Below, piece after piece: positions 39,801 through 49,163 of a stretch of DNA of 64,000 nt. The notes under the pieces were generated by a model. That model was given only the letters and a program-made list of their open reading frames with translations, was not told the DNA's origin and did not search any database. The stretch's first letter is position 1, and every line of letters starts with the position of its first letter. The stretch is from Shewanella woodyi ATCC 51908 (GTDB lineage: Bacteria; Pseudomonadota; Gammaproteobacteria; Enterobacterales; Shewanellaceae): positions 620,001-684,000 of the forward strand of contig NC_010506.1 of the NCBI RefSeq assembly GCF_000019525.1, written 5' to 3'. A program made the position numbers and the translations under genes.

Positions 39801-42800
39801 GGTGAGTCGTTAGTGCCTTGCACGGTGATGGTCACTACCTGCGTATCGGTGGCGCCAAACTCATCGGTGACGGTAACCAAGAAACTCTCTTGGGCCGTTT
39901 GCCCTTCGGCTAAACTGTCGGCGGCGCTGTTATCTAAATTATATTGCCATGCCCCGGTGGCAGCATCGATGCTGAAACTACCATAGAGGTTAGTTTGAGC
40001 GGAAAAGCTCCAGACGGGGTTATCGGTGACGATAGTATCAATATCGCTAACAGAGAGGGTGCCGTTAATAATGGCGGTACCCGCTACAATGCTGCCGTCA
40101 TCGAGGTTACCCGCCTCAATGACAGTGCCACTTGCGCTGTCACCTTGCTCAATCGACAGCACTGGTGAGTCGTTAGTGCCCTGCACGGTAACGGTCACCA
40201 GTTGGGTATCGGTGGCGCCAAACTCATCGGTGACGGTGACGAGGAAGGTCTCTTGGGCCGTTTGCCCTTCAGCGAGACTGTCGGCGGCGCTGTTATCTAA
40301 ATTATATTGCCATGCACCCGTGGCGGCATCGATGCTGAAACTACCATAGAGGTTAGTTTGGGCTGTAAAGCTCCACACTGGGTTATCGGTGACGATAGTA
40401 TCAATATCGCTAACAGAGAGGGTGCCGTTAATAATGGCGGTACCCGCTACAATGCTGCCGTCATCGAGGTTACCCGCCTCAATGACAGTGCCACTTGCGC
40501 TGTCACCTTGCTCAATTGAAAGTACAGGTGAATCGTTAGTGCCTTGCACGGTAACGGTCACCACCTGTGTATCGGTAGCGCCGAACTCATCGGTGACGGT
40601 AACGAGGAAGGTCTCGATGGCAGATTGCCCTTCGGCGAGACTGTCGGCGGCGCTGTTGTCTAACTCATACTCCCACGCACCTGTGGCAGCATTGATGCTG
40701 AAGGTGCCGTAAAGGTTAGTTTGAGCGGCAAAGCTCCAGATAGGATTATTAGTGATGATACTATCGATATCGCTGACAGATAGGGTGCCGGAGACGGTAT
40801 CAGTGCCTGCTACAATGGTGCCATCATCAAGGTTACCGGCTTCAACCACAGTGCCACTTGTACTGTCACCTTGTTCAATTGACAGTACAGGTGAATCGTT
40901 AGTGCCTTGCACGGTAACGGTCACCATTTGCGTATCGGTAGCACCGAACTCATCGGTGACGGTAACGAGGAAGGTCTCGATGGCAGATTGCCCTTCGGCG
41001 AGACTGTCGGCGGCGCTGTTATCTAATTCATACTCCCACGCACCTGTGGCAGCATTGATGCTGAAGGTGCCGTAAAGGTTAGTTTGAGCGGCAAAGCTCC
41101 AGATAGGGTTATTAGTGACAATACTATCGACATCGCTAACAGATAAGGTGCCGTTAATCATGGCGGTACCAGCTACAACGGTGCCATCATCAAGGTTACC
41201 TGCCTCAATCACAGTGCCACTTGCACTGTCACCTTGCTCAATTGACAGTACAGGTGAATCGTTAGTGCCTTGTACGGTAACGGTCACCATTTGCGTATCG
41301 GTAGCGCCGAACTCATCGGTGACGGTAACGAGGAAGGTCTCGATGGCAGATTGCCCTTCGGCGAGACTGTCGGCGGCGCTGTTATCTAATTCATACTCCC
41401 ACGCACCTGTGGCAGCATTGATGCTGAAATTACCATAGAGGTTAGTTTGAGCGGCAAAACTCCAGATAGGATTATCGCTGATGATGCTATCGACATCGCT
41501 AACAGACAAGGTGCCGGAGACGGTATCAGTGCCTGCTACAATGGTGCCATCATCAAAGTTACCTGCTTCAATCACTGTGCCGCTTGCACTGTCACCTTGT
41601 TCTATAGAGATCACAGGATCATCATTTGTTCCTGTGATGGTAATGGTAATCTCTTGAGCATTTGTGCCACCGTTACCGTCATCTATCGTGACTGTGAAGG
41701 TCATTGTAATGTTCTGACCTTGTGCTAGAAACTGTAGCAGATCATTATTGACCGTATAATCCCAGCTCCAACTATCGGTTTGTTGAGAATCTATCTGGGC
41801 TGAGAAGCCGCTACTTAGATCATCAATCTGCTGGCCGGTGAGTTCATCGGACAGTAAGCCTCCTGACCAAGTTGCAGCGGTTGTCAGTAGCGAGCTCATG
41901 GTATGGCTATCTGTGATATCAATATCATTAAAACTACCGCTACCATTTGCTGTTAGTGTGCTGGTTGGAACGACGGCTACATCTTCTTGAACATCTCCAC
42001 TGTTGGTGCCCTCTATGCTAGGGATATCATTGGCGCCGTTAATAGTGATGGTAACGAGTTCAGTATCACTGCCACCACGACTATCTGTGACGGTAACATT
42101 GAAGCTGAGAGTGATGGTTTCGTTGACGGCTAAGAACTGCACTAATGCATTAGGGATACTATAATCCCAGCTGTCATTGTCGACGCTAAAACCGTCGATA
42201 AGTGTTGATATCTCAGCCTCTGAGAGTTGAGCGTCCAAGAGACCACCACTCCATTGAATATCGCCATTGTATATTTCAGTAATTGTGTGAGTGTCTGTGG
42301 CATTAGGGTCTGTAAAGCTGAGTGAACCTGTGTCGCTGAGGTTTGGGCTGGTAAAATCTTCGGTAACACTACCAAGAGGCTCGACTGAAAGAACAGGGAG
42401 GTCATTGTTACCAAATATGGTGATGTTAACGGTTTCTGTATCATTTGCTCCGTTGTTATCTGTCACTGTGACATCGAAGCTTAAGGTGATGGTTTCTCCC
42501 TCCCCTAAAAATTGAAACAGGGAGTTCAGAGCCGTGTAGTCCCAGCCGTTGTTATTTACGCTAAAACCATCGATTAGACTGTTAATCTCTTCATTGGTTA
42601 GATGATCTGAGATCTGGCCAGCACTCCAAACTAAGTTGCCGTTATAAGACTCTGTGACAGTATGAGTATCACCGTTATCTACATCGGTAAAGCTGAGTAA
42701 ACCACTATCACTTAAGTTAGGCTCACTAATATCTTTAGTGAGCCCGCCAGTATCATCAAGGGTTAATACCGGAACATCATTGCTACCAGTTACTGTGATG

Positions 42801-45800
42801 GTGATCTCTTGGGTTGCTATGGCTCCAAATTCATCTGTGACTGTGACTAAGAAGATCTCATTGTGTTGCTCGCCAGAGGCTAAACTGTCGACAAGTGCAC
42901 TGTTGTTTAAGGTGTAGTTCCAGCTACCACTATTGGGGTCTATGGTAAAACTGCCATAAACTCCCTGTGCATTACCGCCCCAGCTTAAGCTGGATCCAAG
43001 ATCTACGTCGCTGGCTGTTACCGTGCCGCTAGTTTGTAAAATGCCTGGCTCAATATCATTACCACCATCAACCACTCCAGCCTCGAGTACGGCTCCTGTT
43101 GCTGATTCTGTATCAGAGGTGATAACTGGTGCATCGTTGGTACCTTGGACTGTGATTGTGATGACTTGAGTGTCTGTAGCTCCGAACTCGTCGGTCACCG
43201 TGACTAAGAAGGTCTCTATGGCAGATTGGCCTTCAGCTAAATTGTCAGCGGCGCTGTTATTTAAATTATACTGCCAAGCTCCGGTAGCACTATCGATACT
43301 AAAAGTACCGTAAGCATTCGTTTGAGGTGCAAAGCTCCACACTGGATTATCGGTGACTATGGTGTCAACATCACTGACAGATAAGGTGCCTGCAATAGAG
43401 GCTGTACCAGGCACTAATGTGCCATCATCGAGGTTACCGGCTTCAATCACAGTGCCACTGGCGCTGTCACCTTCCCCGATAAATATGATTGGTGAGTCGT
43501 TAGTACCTTGAACTGTTATTGTCACGACGATCGTATCGACAGCACCGAATTGATCCTCGACTGTGACTAAGAACTGCTCCTCAACTGACTCTCCCTCAGG
43601 AAGGGTGTCGGCGATACTTTCATCTAAGTCATAAACCCAGCCTCCTGTATCAGGATCTAAAGTAAATGTTCCATACTCATTGCTTTGGGGAACGAAGCTC
43701 CAAGTTTCAATGGTACCGCTATCAATATCAATGTCGCCAAGGTCGCCACTTATTTGTGTGGTGCCAGCTATGACTTTGCCATCGTCTTGGTTACCGGTTT
43801 CGACGACTTCACCGCTAGCCTCGGTTTGGTTGGATGTAATAACAGGTGAGTCATTAGTACCTTGAACCGATACAGTGACCAGCTGAGTGTCGGTGGCACC
43901 AAATTCATCGGTCACTGTGACTAAAAATGTTTCCTGAGCAAATTCCCCTTCGGATAAGCTGTCGGCAAGGGTGTTATCAAGAATGTAGGTCCACTCTCCA
44001 GTTGCAGCATTTAAACTAAATGTGCCATAAAGATTGGTTTGTGCACTGAAGCTCCAGCTTTGAGTTGCGCCGCTATCAACATCACTAGCGGTTAAGGTTC
44101 CACCTGTTTCGCTTACTCCGTCTACCACAGTTCCATCATCGAGATTACCTGATTCTATGACACTTCCTGAAGCATCAGCTTGGCTAGATGTGATAACAGG
44201 AGAGTCATTGGTACCTTGAACTGTGACGGTAACAAGTTGGGTATCAACTGCGCCAAACTCATCGGTCACAGTGACTAGAAATGTTTCCTGAACTTGTTGG
44301 TTTTCAGCCAAACTATCGGCTAATTCATTGTCCAGACTATAGGTCCAGGCTCCTGTGGCTGGGTCGATTGCAAAAGTTCCATATTCATTAGCTTGCGGAT
44401 CAAAGCTCCAAATATGACTTGCACCAGAATCAACATCACTGACGGTGAGAGTACCACTTACCTGGGCTGTACCAGCGATAGGAGTGCCATCGTCTTCAGA
44501 CCCAGCCTCGATAACAGTGCCAATAGCATCTGCTGATGTGGATGTTATTACGGGAGAATCATTGGTTCCTTGAACTGTCACTGTCACTATTTGTGTGTCG
44601 GTTGCGCCAAACTCATCTACCACAGTGACGAGAAAGGTTTCGCTGGCAGTTTGGCCTTCGGCAAGGCTATCGGCTAATTCGTTATCTAAGTTGTATCGCC
44701 ACTGACCTGTAGCGGTGTTGATATTAAAGCTACCGAAATTGTTACTCTGTGGCACAAAACTCCAGGTCTGAATTGCTCCATCGTCAATGTCACTGGCAGT
44801 GAGCAAACCACTGGTTTGCGTTACTCCTGCTGTGATGGCTCCACTATCTTCGTTTCCAGCCTCGGTAACAGTGCCAGAAGCGTCAATATCAGTGGAGGTA
44901 ATGACGGGGGAGTCATTAGTACCTTGAACTGTGATGGTTACTAGTTGAGTATCTGTAGCGCCGAACTCATCGGTTATTGTGACTAAGAAGCTTTCTTGTG
45001 CCGATTGCCCTTCGGCTAGGCTATCGGCCAAAGTGTTGTCTAGTTGGTAGCTCCACACACCAGTGGTTGAGTCTAAGCTAAAGGAGCCAAAATTGTTGGT
45101 TTGCGGGGTAAAGCTCCAACTGAGCTGGGCGCCGTTGTCGATATCAGTGGCGGTAAGTGTGCCCCCAACTACTGGTTCTCCTGGGATAATGGTTCCATCA
45201 TCTTCATTTCCCGATTCTATCACTACACCGCTAGCCTCACCGAAAGTAGTGGTTATGATCGGAGCATCATTGGTTCCTGTAATATCGATACTTAAGGTTA
45301 ATGTGACGATATCACCATCGGCATCGAGCAGTTGATAGGAGAAGCTGTCCGTCACTAACTCTCCTTGAGATAGTGACTGAACATCAGCTGAATCTGTTGT
45401 GAGCAGATAAGTGTAACTTCCATCTGCGGAGATCTGCAGCACACCAAAACTGCCACTAATAACAGTTTCTTGCCCAAGGGTTTGAGAGACTCCATCAGAG
45501 TTTACAATCAGTGATAGTGTGGCTGTATCGGCTCCTTGAGTATCATTATTAAGGACATTTCCGGTTACAGAGATTGTGTCTTCATCTAAATTGTTTGCGT
45601 CATTCTCTCCACTTGGGGCGTCGTCAAGGATATTGACACTGATAGTGGAGCTAGCTGAATTACCTAACTCATCGGTTAGTTCAAGAGCAAAGGTTTCAGT
45701 GATGGTGTCTGTAGTTAGGTTGTTTAAAGGTGAACTGAGTTGATAGGTGTAGGTTAATGTATTGGTCGATGGATCGAACGCGCTGATGGTTAACACCCCG

Positions 45801-46510
45801 TTGGCGGAGGCGAAGCTGATGGGCCCAGTGAACACCCCAGCAGCAAAAATAGCATTGCCGTTAATGGTGAGGTTTTCAATTCCATTATCTGTTGTGAATG
45901 AGATTGTATTTGTCTGTATGAGGGCATCAGCTAATGGCGCCGAACCTGCTGCTAGATTGGCTTCCGCCAGAGTCACACTGCTTGATGAGATAGTAGGAAG
46001 TGTAGGGTCGTCAGTAGTAACTGTTGGGTCAATCTCAGTTGCAGGAGCTCCAGCAAAGCCGTTGGTGTCATAACCACTGTCCGCCAGTGTTTCATCAGCG
46101 GATCGTCCTAAGGTGATAAAGCCTGAACCACCTTCATTTCCTCCGGTTCCAGCACCTGCAGCGGTGGCAGGAAGATCGAGTGTTGGATCATCACCTGCTA
46201 ATATCTGCGCCTGTATCGCTGCGATCTCGTCATCTATGCCAAACACTTCACTCTCTGCTGTTAGTGCTTGTTGTAGATCATCTGGCAGCGCCTGTTCTGG
46301 TTCTGGCGGTATGATATTTTGTTCATTAATTATTGAACCGTCAGCCATCTGTAGATTGAACTGAGCGGTGGCTGAGAAAATAAGTTGCTCACCCTCTTCA
46401 ATCAAATCGCCAATTGCCAATTCTCGTATATTGCCCTGCCCATCCTTGGCTTTTAGTTGCCCAACCAGATTGATGACAATGGCATCTTGAGTTGCTGTTG
46501 ACACACCCAT
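36821..46510 (-). CDS. BpfA-like RTX adhesin C next to hemY (3229 aa)
   Basis: ATG at 46510 with GGGA 8 nt upstream. The N terminus (MGVSTATQDAIVINLVGQ) is the retention module of the LapA family, followed by T116-A117-A118-G119 and RSADETLADSGYDT. The body is VCBS/cadherin-like domains, including eight near-identical 121-aa copies (about 38715-41620) with DEFGATDTQ and QGTNDSPVL motifs. A beta-rich region I do not recognise (about 37450-38300) replaces the vWA domain of B and D. RTX nonapeptides (37140-37400, GGSGNDTITGGAGND) and a secretion C terminus ending EAIVVDLLP complete it. From memory, S. oneidensis bpfA lies beside hemY, so C is the best candidate for the ancestral bpfA of this locus; A and B would be extra paralogues. 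Confidence 0.92.
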   Translation of the reverse strand: MGVSTATQDAIVINLVGQLKAKDGQGNIRELAIGDLIEEGEQLIFSATAQFNLQMADGSIINEQNIIPPEPEQALPDDLQQALTAESEVFGIDDEIAAIQAQILAGDDPTLDLPATAAGAGTGGNEGGSGFITLGRSADETLADSGYDTNGFAGAPATEIDPTVTTDDPTLPTISSSSVTLAEANLAAGSAPLADALIQTNTISFTTDNGIENLTINGNAIFAAGVFTGPISFASANGVLTISAFDPSTNTLTYTYQLSSPLNNLTTDTITETFALELTDELGNSASSTISVNILDDAPSGENDANNLDEDTISVTGNVLNNDTQGADTATLSLIVNSDGVSQTLGQETVISGSFGVLQISADGSYTYLLTTDSADVQSLSQGELVTDSFSYQLLDADGDIVTLTLSIDITGTNDAPIITTTFGEASGVVIESGNEDDGTIIPGEPVVGGTLTATDIDNGAQLSWSFTPQTNNFGSFSLDSTTGVWSYQLDNTLADSLAEGQSAQESFLVTITDEFGATDTQLVTITVQGTNDSPVITSTDIDASGTVTEAGNEDSGAITAGVTQTSGLLTASDIDDGAIQTWSFVPQSNNFGSFNINTATGQWRYNLDNELADSLAEGQTASETFLVTVVDEFGATDTQIVTVTVQGTNDSPVITSTSADAIGTVIEAGSEDDGTPIAGTAQVSGTLTVSDVDSGASHIWSFDPQANEYGTFAIDPATGAWTYSLDNELADSLAENQQVQETFLVTVTDEFGAVDTQLVTVTVQGTNDSPVITSSQADASGSVIESGNLDDGTVVDGVSETGGTLTASDVDSGATQSWSFSAQTNLYGTFSLNAATGEWTYILDNTLADSLSEGEFAQETFLVTVTDEFGATDTQLVTVSVQGTNDSPVITSNQTEASGEVVETGNQDDGKVIAGTTQISGDLGDIDIDSGTIETWSFVPQSNEYGTFTLDPDTGGWVYDLDESIADTLPEGESVEEQFLVTVEDQFGAVDTIVVTITVQGTNDSPIIFIGEGDSASGTVIEAGNLDDGTLVPGTASIAGTLSVSDVDTIVTDNPVWSFAPQTNAYGTFSIDSATGAWQYNLNNSAADNLAEGQSAIETFLVTVTDEFGATDTQVITITVQGTNDAPVITSDTESATGAVLEAGVVDGGNDIEPGILQTSGTVTASDVDLGSSLSWGGNAQGVYGSFTIDPNSGSWNYTLNNSALVDSLASGEQHNEIFLVTVTDEFGAIATQEITITVTGSNDVPVLTLDDTGGLTKDISEPNLSDSGLLSFTDVDNGDTHTVTESYNGNLVWSAGQISDHLTNEEINSLIDGFSVNNNGWDYTALNSLFQFLGEGETITLSFDVTVTDNNGANDTETVNITIFGNNDLPVLSVEPLGSVTEDFTSPNLSDTGSLSFTDPNATDTHTITEIYNGDIQWSGGLLDAQLSEAEISTLIDGFSVDNDSWDYSIPNALVQFLAVNETITLSFNVTVTDSRGGSDTELVTITINGANDIPSIEGTNSGDVQEDVAVVPTSTLTANGSGSFNDIDITDSHTMSSLLTTAATWSGGLLSDELTGQQIDDLSSGFSAQIDSQQTDSWSWDYTVNNDLLQFLAQGQNITMTFTVTIDDGNGGTNAQEITITITGTNDDPVISIEQGDSASGTVIEAGNFDDGTIVAGTDTVSGTLSVSDVDSIISDNPIWSFAAQTNLYGNFSINAATGAWEYELDNSAADSLAEGQSAIETFLVTVTDEFGATDTQMVTVTVQGTNDSPVLSIEQGDSASGTVIEAGNLDDGTVVAGTAMINGTLSVSDVDSIVTNNPIWSFAAQTNLYGTFSINAATGAWEYELDNSAADSLAEGQSAIETFLVTVTDEFGATDTQMVTVTVQGTNDSPVLSIEQGDSTSGTVVEAGNLDDGTIVAGTDTVSGTLSVSDIDSIITNNPIWSFAAQTNLYGTFSINAATGAWEYELDNSAADSLAEGQSAIETFLVTVTDEFGATDTQVVTVTVQGTNDSPVLSIEQGDSASGTVIEAGNLDDGSIVAGTAIINGTLSVSDIDTIVTDNPVWSFTAQTNLYGSFSIDAATGAWQYNLDNSAADSLAEGQTAQETFLVTVTDEFGATDTQLVTVTVQGTNDSPVLSIEQGDSASGTVIEAGNLDDGSIVAGTAIINGTLSVSDIDTIVTDNPVWSFSAQTNLYGSFSIDAATGAWQYNLDNSAADSLAEGQTAQESFLVTVTDEFGATDTQVVTITVQGTNDSPVLSIEQGDSASGTVIEAGNLDDGTVVAGTAIINGTLSVSDVDTIVTDNPVWSFAAQTNLYGSFSIDAATGAWQYNLDNSAADSLAEGQSAQESFLVTVTDEFGATDTQLVTVTVQGTNDSPVLSIEQGDSASGTVIEAGNLDDGTVVAGTAIINGTLSVSDVDTIVTDNPVWSFATQTNLYGSFSIDSATGAWQYNLDNSAADSLAEGQTAQESFLVTVTDEFGATDTQVVTITVQGTNDSPVLSIEQGDSASGTVIEAGNLDDGTVVAGTAIINGTLSVSDIDTIVTDNPVWSFAAQTNLYGSFSIDAATGAWQYNLDNSAADSLAEGQSAQETFLVTVTDEFGATDTQLVIVTVQGTNDSPVLTINDLTAEVTEDASDPMLTDSGVLSFSDVDLTDTHTVSEVYNNNINWTGGDITSVLTAQQITDLIDGFSVDNDSWDYNIANSLVQFLAIGESITLSFDVTVTDINGATDTETVTVTINGTNDPLEGDFQKDIWMPAALEEIVDPYTAGYPLLLTAPSDVDTNDSLTITVSMIPSEGEVGYYDGNNIFVPLTVNDVITTDMLTNLVYMPSGNITAANEYTLSFTMQSGSEEVITTYNIHTIPPTSLPGQSVQIGDGSSPLTSGNDQDAQLVLNSNFASNITNNPDLASLVLFTDFQKSPFDTPIPANEIGGTAGTEREDEVSIRLTINGIVFVVLAAANGVTDWFYDVETGLMRAEFDYSIIVQESDPSITLIDYINSNNYTPAGGDIWTITYLDNDGGSYQARFVQANFVFDSQGDPSLTITGTAGVDNLLFGGTSHDTLTGAELNDRIFAREGDDLLDGADGDDELVGGSGNDTITGGAGNDYLNGGADNDVLDGGTGSDILIGGMGSDTLDAGLDSDNDTFIWQTGDADASSDIVQNFNLSHDILDLSEVLLDEENNSLESYFTFNFVGGSTIITVDTNGALAGGDTVTITLENVDLSQEYGDINETVILDGLLFDEAIVVDLLP
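38715..41620 (-). repeat. Eight tandem 363-bp (121-aa) VCBS-type repeats in adhesin C
   Basis: Landmarks such as 38937, 39300, 39663, 40026, 40389, 40752 and 41115 are 363 bp apart. Each copy starts near SIEQGDSASGTVIEAGN and ends with an LVTVTDEFGATDTQ stretch. The first three copies in gene order (EYELDN variant, the right-hand ones) form one subgroup and the last five (QYNLDN variant) another. Confidence 0.92.
46154..46165 (-). other. LapG-type cleavage motif TAAG in adhesin C (residues 116-119)
   Basis: Thr-Ala-Ala-Gly in the context LPATAAGAG, directly after the retention module and before a glycine-rich linker, as in LapA. Cleavage is inferred from the family. Confidence 0.7.
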
Positions 46511-46737
46511 ATCTATATTCCCGAGTTGATACTCTGAATTCGTAAGCGATCTATTTGCAATAAATTAGATGCTACTTTCCTAACTAGTCTCTTAAAGTCT
46601 GGGTCAGATACATGAACTGTCAAATGAGCTCAATGACTCCTAAAGTTCAGATGTGATAGTGGATGCAGAAGATAATGTTGATTAGGTCGGGTGATTCAAT
46701 TGTTTAACGAGGAATAAGTAGAAATAGAGTAAGTCAT

Positions 46738-46772
46738 AATAAGAAAACTAGCTTGATACTAGTTTTCTTATT
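46738..46772 (-). terminator. Hairpin terminator after hemY
   Basis: A long stem (AATAAGAAAACTAG with its complement) encloses a 7-nt loop; on the minus strand the descending arm is T-rich. It lies just after the hemY stop and should end the hemCDXY transcript before the adhesin C promoter region. 46511-46737 is AT-rich with no gene; it should hold the adhesin C promoter, but I found no convincing -35/-10 pair. Confidence 0.7.
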
Positions 46773-46789
46773 AAAAATGGATATAAAAA

Positions 46790-47959
46790 TTAATCAGCTT
46801 TGATGGCGTTTCTATAGCTTAATATCGCTGGGTTCTGCTCACCTAAATGCTCTTGAGCTTCACCAAGAGCTAGCCAGTGAGCCTTGCTGGGTTGTATCTG
46901 ACAAACTTTTTGCCAGTACTCTTTCGCTCGACGGTGATCACTATTTTGCTGATGAAGTTTAGCTAACAAGATCTGAAAATCGATATTTTCAGCATGCTTC
47001 TTTTCCATCGAAAAGATCAATTCTCTCTCATCAAGATCTGTGGGTAATAGGATCTCTCCTAGACCAGTTAATAATTCAGTTGAAGGAGAACTCTTAAGAT
47101 GTTTCATAAGTAGTTTTAACGCTTCAGGCTTTCTATCGTATCGGTTTAATCCAATACAATAGAGGGTGAGATAACTCATCTCTTTTCGCTCAGCCCGACT
47201 AAGCCAATGCCAGACTTTCTCTAACTCCTGTTCGCTAACCTCTGTAGCACTGAGGAGTAGAGAGCGATTGGTTGACATAGTTAACTCTGCAAATGCTGAA
47301 TCACTCAGTAATTGGCGTTTTTTTATGATTGGTAGCAGCAGTTTAAGGGCATTAAAGTCTGACTGGGCTTGATACAGCTCGATGGCGAGGCGCAGCACTG
47401 GAAGTTTGCTCTTACTCGACGGAGAGAGTTTATCTAGCTGCTCACGTGCACTGATTAAATCACCTTGCTGAAGCAGGTAGCGAGTACGTGTCGTGGTGAC
47501 AGCATTAACTGCTATTGGCTCTTTCTCTGCTTCATTCAGGTAATTATCACGAGAGGTTGAATCATTTTGGTGTTGCGCAGCCCTTGCTGCTGCGAGTAGG
47601 TTCAATGCGGGGAGCTCACCTTTTTCAGCACCTTTAGCCATGGCTTTTTCTGCTACAGGCCAATCCTCTTCAGCGAGTGCCAAGGCGCCAACGAGCGTGT
47701 GTTTTCTCGCGGCTTTTCTACGCCACTTTTCAGGCAGTAAACGGCTGCTTAAGATTAGGTTAAGAAGAAAAACTAAACACCACTCTACCACCTGTAGAAT
47801 GCAGTAAAACAGAATTAACCCGACGATTGCCGTGACGACACCCATCTCGACTTCATAGTCCCAAAATGCGACATAAAGATAGCCGTTCATACCATCGAAA
47901 AATGGACTTATACATAGGCCGATTAAGATAATAGCTAGGTAAGCAAGCACTCGGATCAT
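46790..47959 (-). CDS. hemY: HemY, inner-membrane TPR protein of the hem operon (389 aa)
   Basis: HemY proteins of proteobacteria are inner-membrane proteins with tetratricopeptide repeats, encoded with heme-synthesis genes and thought to organise late heme enzymes; no catalytic activity is established. Two hydrophobic segments are visible (about residues 4-21 and 41-70), then a helical TPR-like C-terminal part rich in Ala, Leu and Glu. This is not the Bacillus protoporphyrinogen oxidase also called HemY. The start overlaps the hemX stop by 4 bases (ATGA), indicating coupled translation. A strong hairpin follows the stop. Confidence 0.9.
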   Translation of the reverse strand: MIRVLAYLAIILIGLCISPFFDGMNGYLYVAFWDYEVEMGVVTAIVGLILFYCILQVVEWCLVFLLNLILSSRLLPEKWRRKAARKHTLVGALALAEEDWPVAEKAMAKGAEKGELPALNLLAAARAAQHQNDSTSRDNYLNEAEKEPIAVNAVTTTRTRYLLQQGDLISAREQLDKLSPSSKSKLPVLRLAIELYQAQSDFNALKLLLPIIKKRQLLSDSAFAELTMSTNRSLLLSATEVSEQELEKVWHWLSRAERKEMSYLTLYCIGLNRYDRKPEALKLLMKHLKSSPSTELLTGLGEILLPTDLDERELIFSMEKKHAENIDFQILLAKLHQQNSDHRRAKEYWQKVCQIQPSKAHWLALGEAQEHLGEQNPAILSYRNAIKAD

Positions 47960-49107
47960 AGTGAAGGCTCCTCAGATATCATCAAATTACCATGGATAAC
48001 AAGCTGCTGAAGAAGTGGGGTTGATGAAAACTGTTGGATCTTAGGTGTTTGAATCTCAAGGGTGCTTAGTGCATCTAATGCGGCTAATGCCTCCTCAGTT
48101 TGAGTGTTCTTCAGATCGAAATATTGGTAGATCCACTTCCTAGCCAAAGTCAGTGACTGACGATAGTTGACCTCATCTTGACGGTAAAGTGCAAGTTGAG
48201 ATTGAAGTAGTTTATTTCTAATATTTTCGACTAGATACCACTGCTCATCAGGCTTTAATAGGGGGGTAACATCTGTGGTTCGTTTGCGTACCACAACAAA
48301 GTCGTCCATCAGGGCTTGCCATGACTTGGCCAAGTTACTCTGCCAGTCATCGATCGATTCAGTCATCTTGCTATTATCGACCATGTTTGCTGCATTGATT
48401 AAATCGGCTCGGTTGAGTGGTAGCTTGTCCAGATTTTCAATCATGCTATCTAACATCAATACTGTACCTGCGATATCAGTACTTTTAATGACGGAGACTT
48501 GCGCAATATCCTGAGCTAACGCTTTTCTCAATGGCGTTAGGGATGGGTCTTTCATCGATTCTATTCTTTGATCGGCAGCCTTCAGTAAGCTGACCGCTGT
48601 GCTGGGATCTTTTTCTAACCATAATTTGCTGCCAGCCATTCTAACTAGGTATTTTGCTTCCTCTGCCATCCAGTGATTTGGATTTCTTTGAGCCAGTTTA
48701 GCCACGCGATCGTTAAGTTTTAACTGGGTGGCGTTAAGGTTTTCTAACTCTTGGCTGAGTTGAGCTTGTGCTTGACGTTGCTCTTGGTCAAGTCTGGATA
48801 TCTGGTTGGAAGGCTCTTTAAGTGCAAGCCTTAACTCTTGAGCTAGATTCTGTGCTCTGTCAGTCTGCTTAGTAAGCTCTTGGTGCAGATAGTAGCCGCC
48901 ACCTAAGGTCACAAAGGTTAATAGTAAGATTAGAACTAAGTTAAACAGAAACCCCCAAGAGACGCCTGAACTGCGACTATCTGATTGGGGAGTGGGTGAT
49001 GATGTCTCATCTGTGCTCTTGGATATGTTTAAAGCTTGAGCCTTCTCTTCTGAGACAATCTCTCTCTTAGGCTCTTGCAAGTTTTCATCTAATTCTTTGT
49101 TGTCCAT
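47956..49107 (-). CDS. hemX: HemX, membrane-anchored hem operon protein (383 aa)
   Basis: Member of the HemX family, often labelled uroporphyrinogen-III C-methyltransferase although the methyltransferase domain is absent. It has a cytoplasmic, charged, Ser/Thr-rich N terminus, one membrane segment at about residues 51-73, then a long coiled-coil-prone region (QEQRQAQAQLSQELENLN) and a helical domain containing NPNHWMAEEAKYLVRMA, a typical HemX stretch. Its role in tetrapyrrole synthesis is not well defined. AAGGA lies 8 nt before the ATG. It is 56 bp after hemD and overlaps hemY by 4 bases. Confidence 0.9.
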   Translation of the reverse strand: MDNKELDENLQEPKREIVSEEKAQALNISKSTDETSSPTPQSDSRSSGVSWGFLFNLVLILLLTFVTLGGGYYLHQELTKQTDRAQNLAQELRLALKEPSNQISRLDQEQRQAQAQLSQELENLNATQLKLNDRVAKLAQRNPNHWMAEEAKYLVRMAGSKLWLEKDPSTAVSLLKAADQRIESMKDPSLTPLRKALAQDIAQVSVIKSTDIAGTVLMLDSMIENLDKLPLNRADLINAANMVDNSKMTESIDDWQSNLAKSWQALMDDFVVVRKRTTDVTPLLKPDEQWYLVENIRNKLLQSQLALYRQDEVNYRQSLTLARKWIYQYFDLKNTQTEEALAALDALSTLEIQTPKIQQFSSTPLLQQLVIHGNLMISEEPSL

Positions 49108-49163
49108 TAAACAGTCCTTGAGGGCATACCGCTACAATAATGTGAGTATAAGGCCTTGTCGGG

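Noticed and set aside
1..46510. Mobile element or phage origin for the adhesin cluster
   Set aside because: I see no transposase, integrase, inverted ends, att-like duplication or tRNA gene near the cluster; xerC is the housekeeping recombinase.
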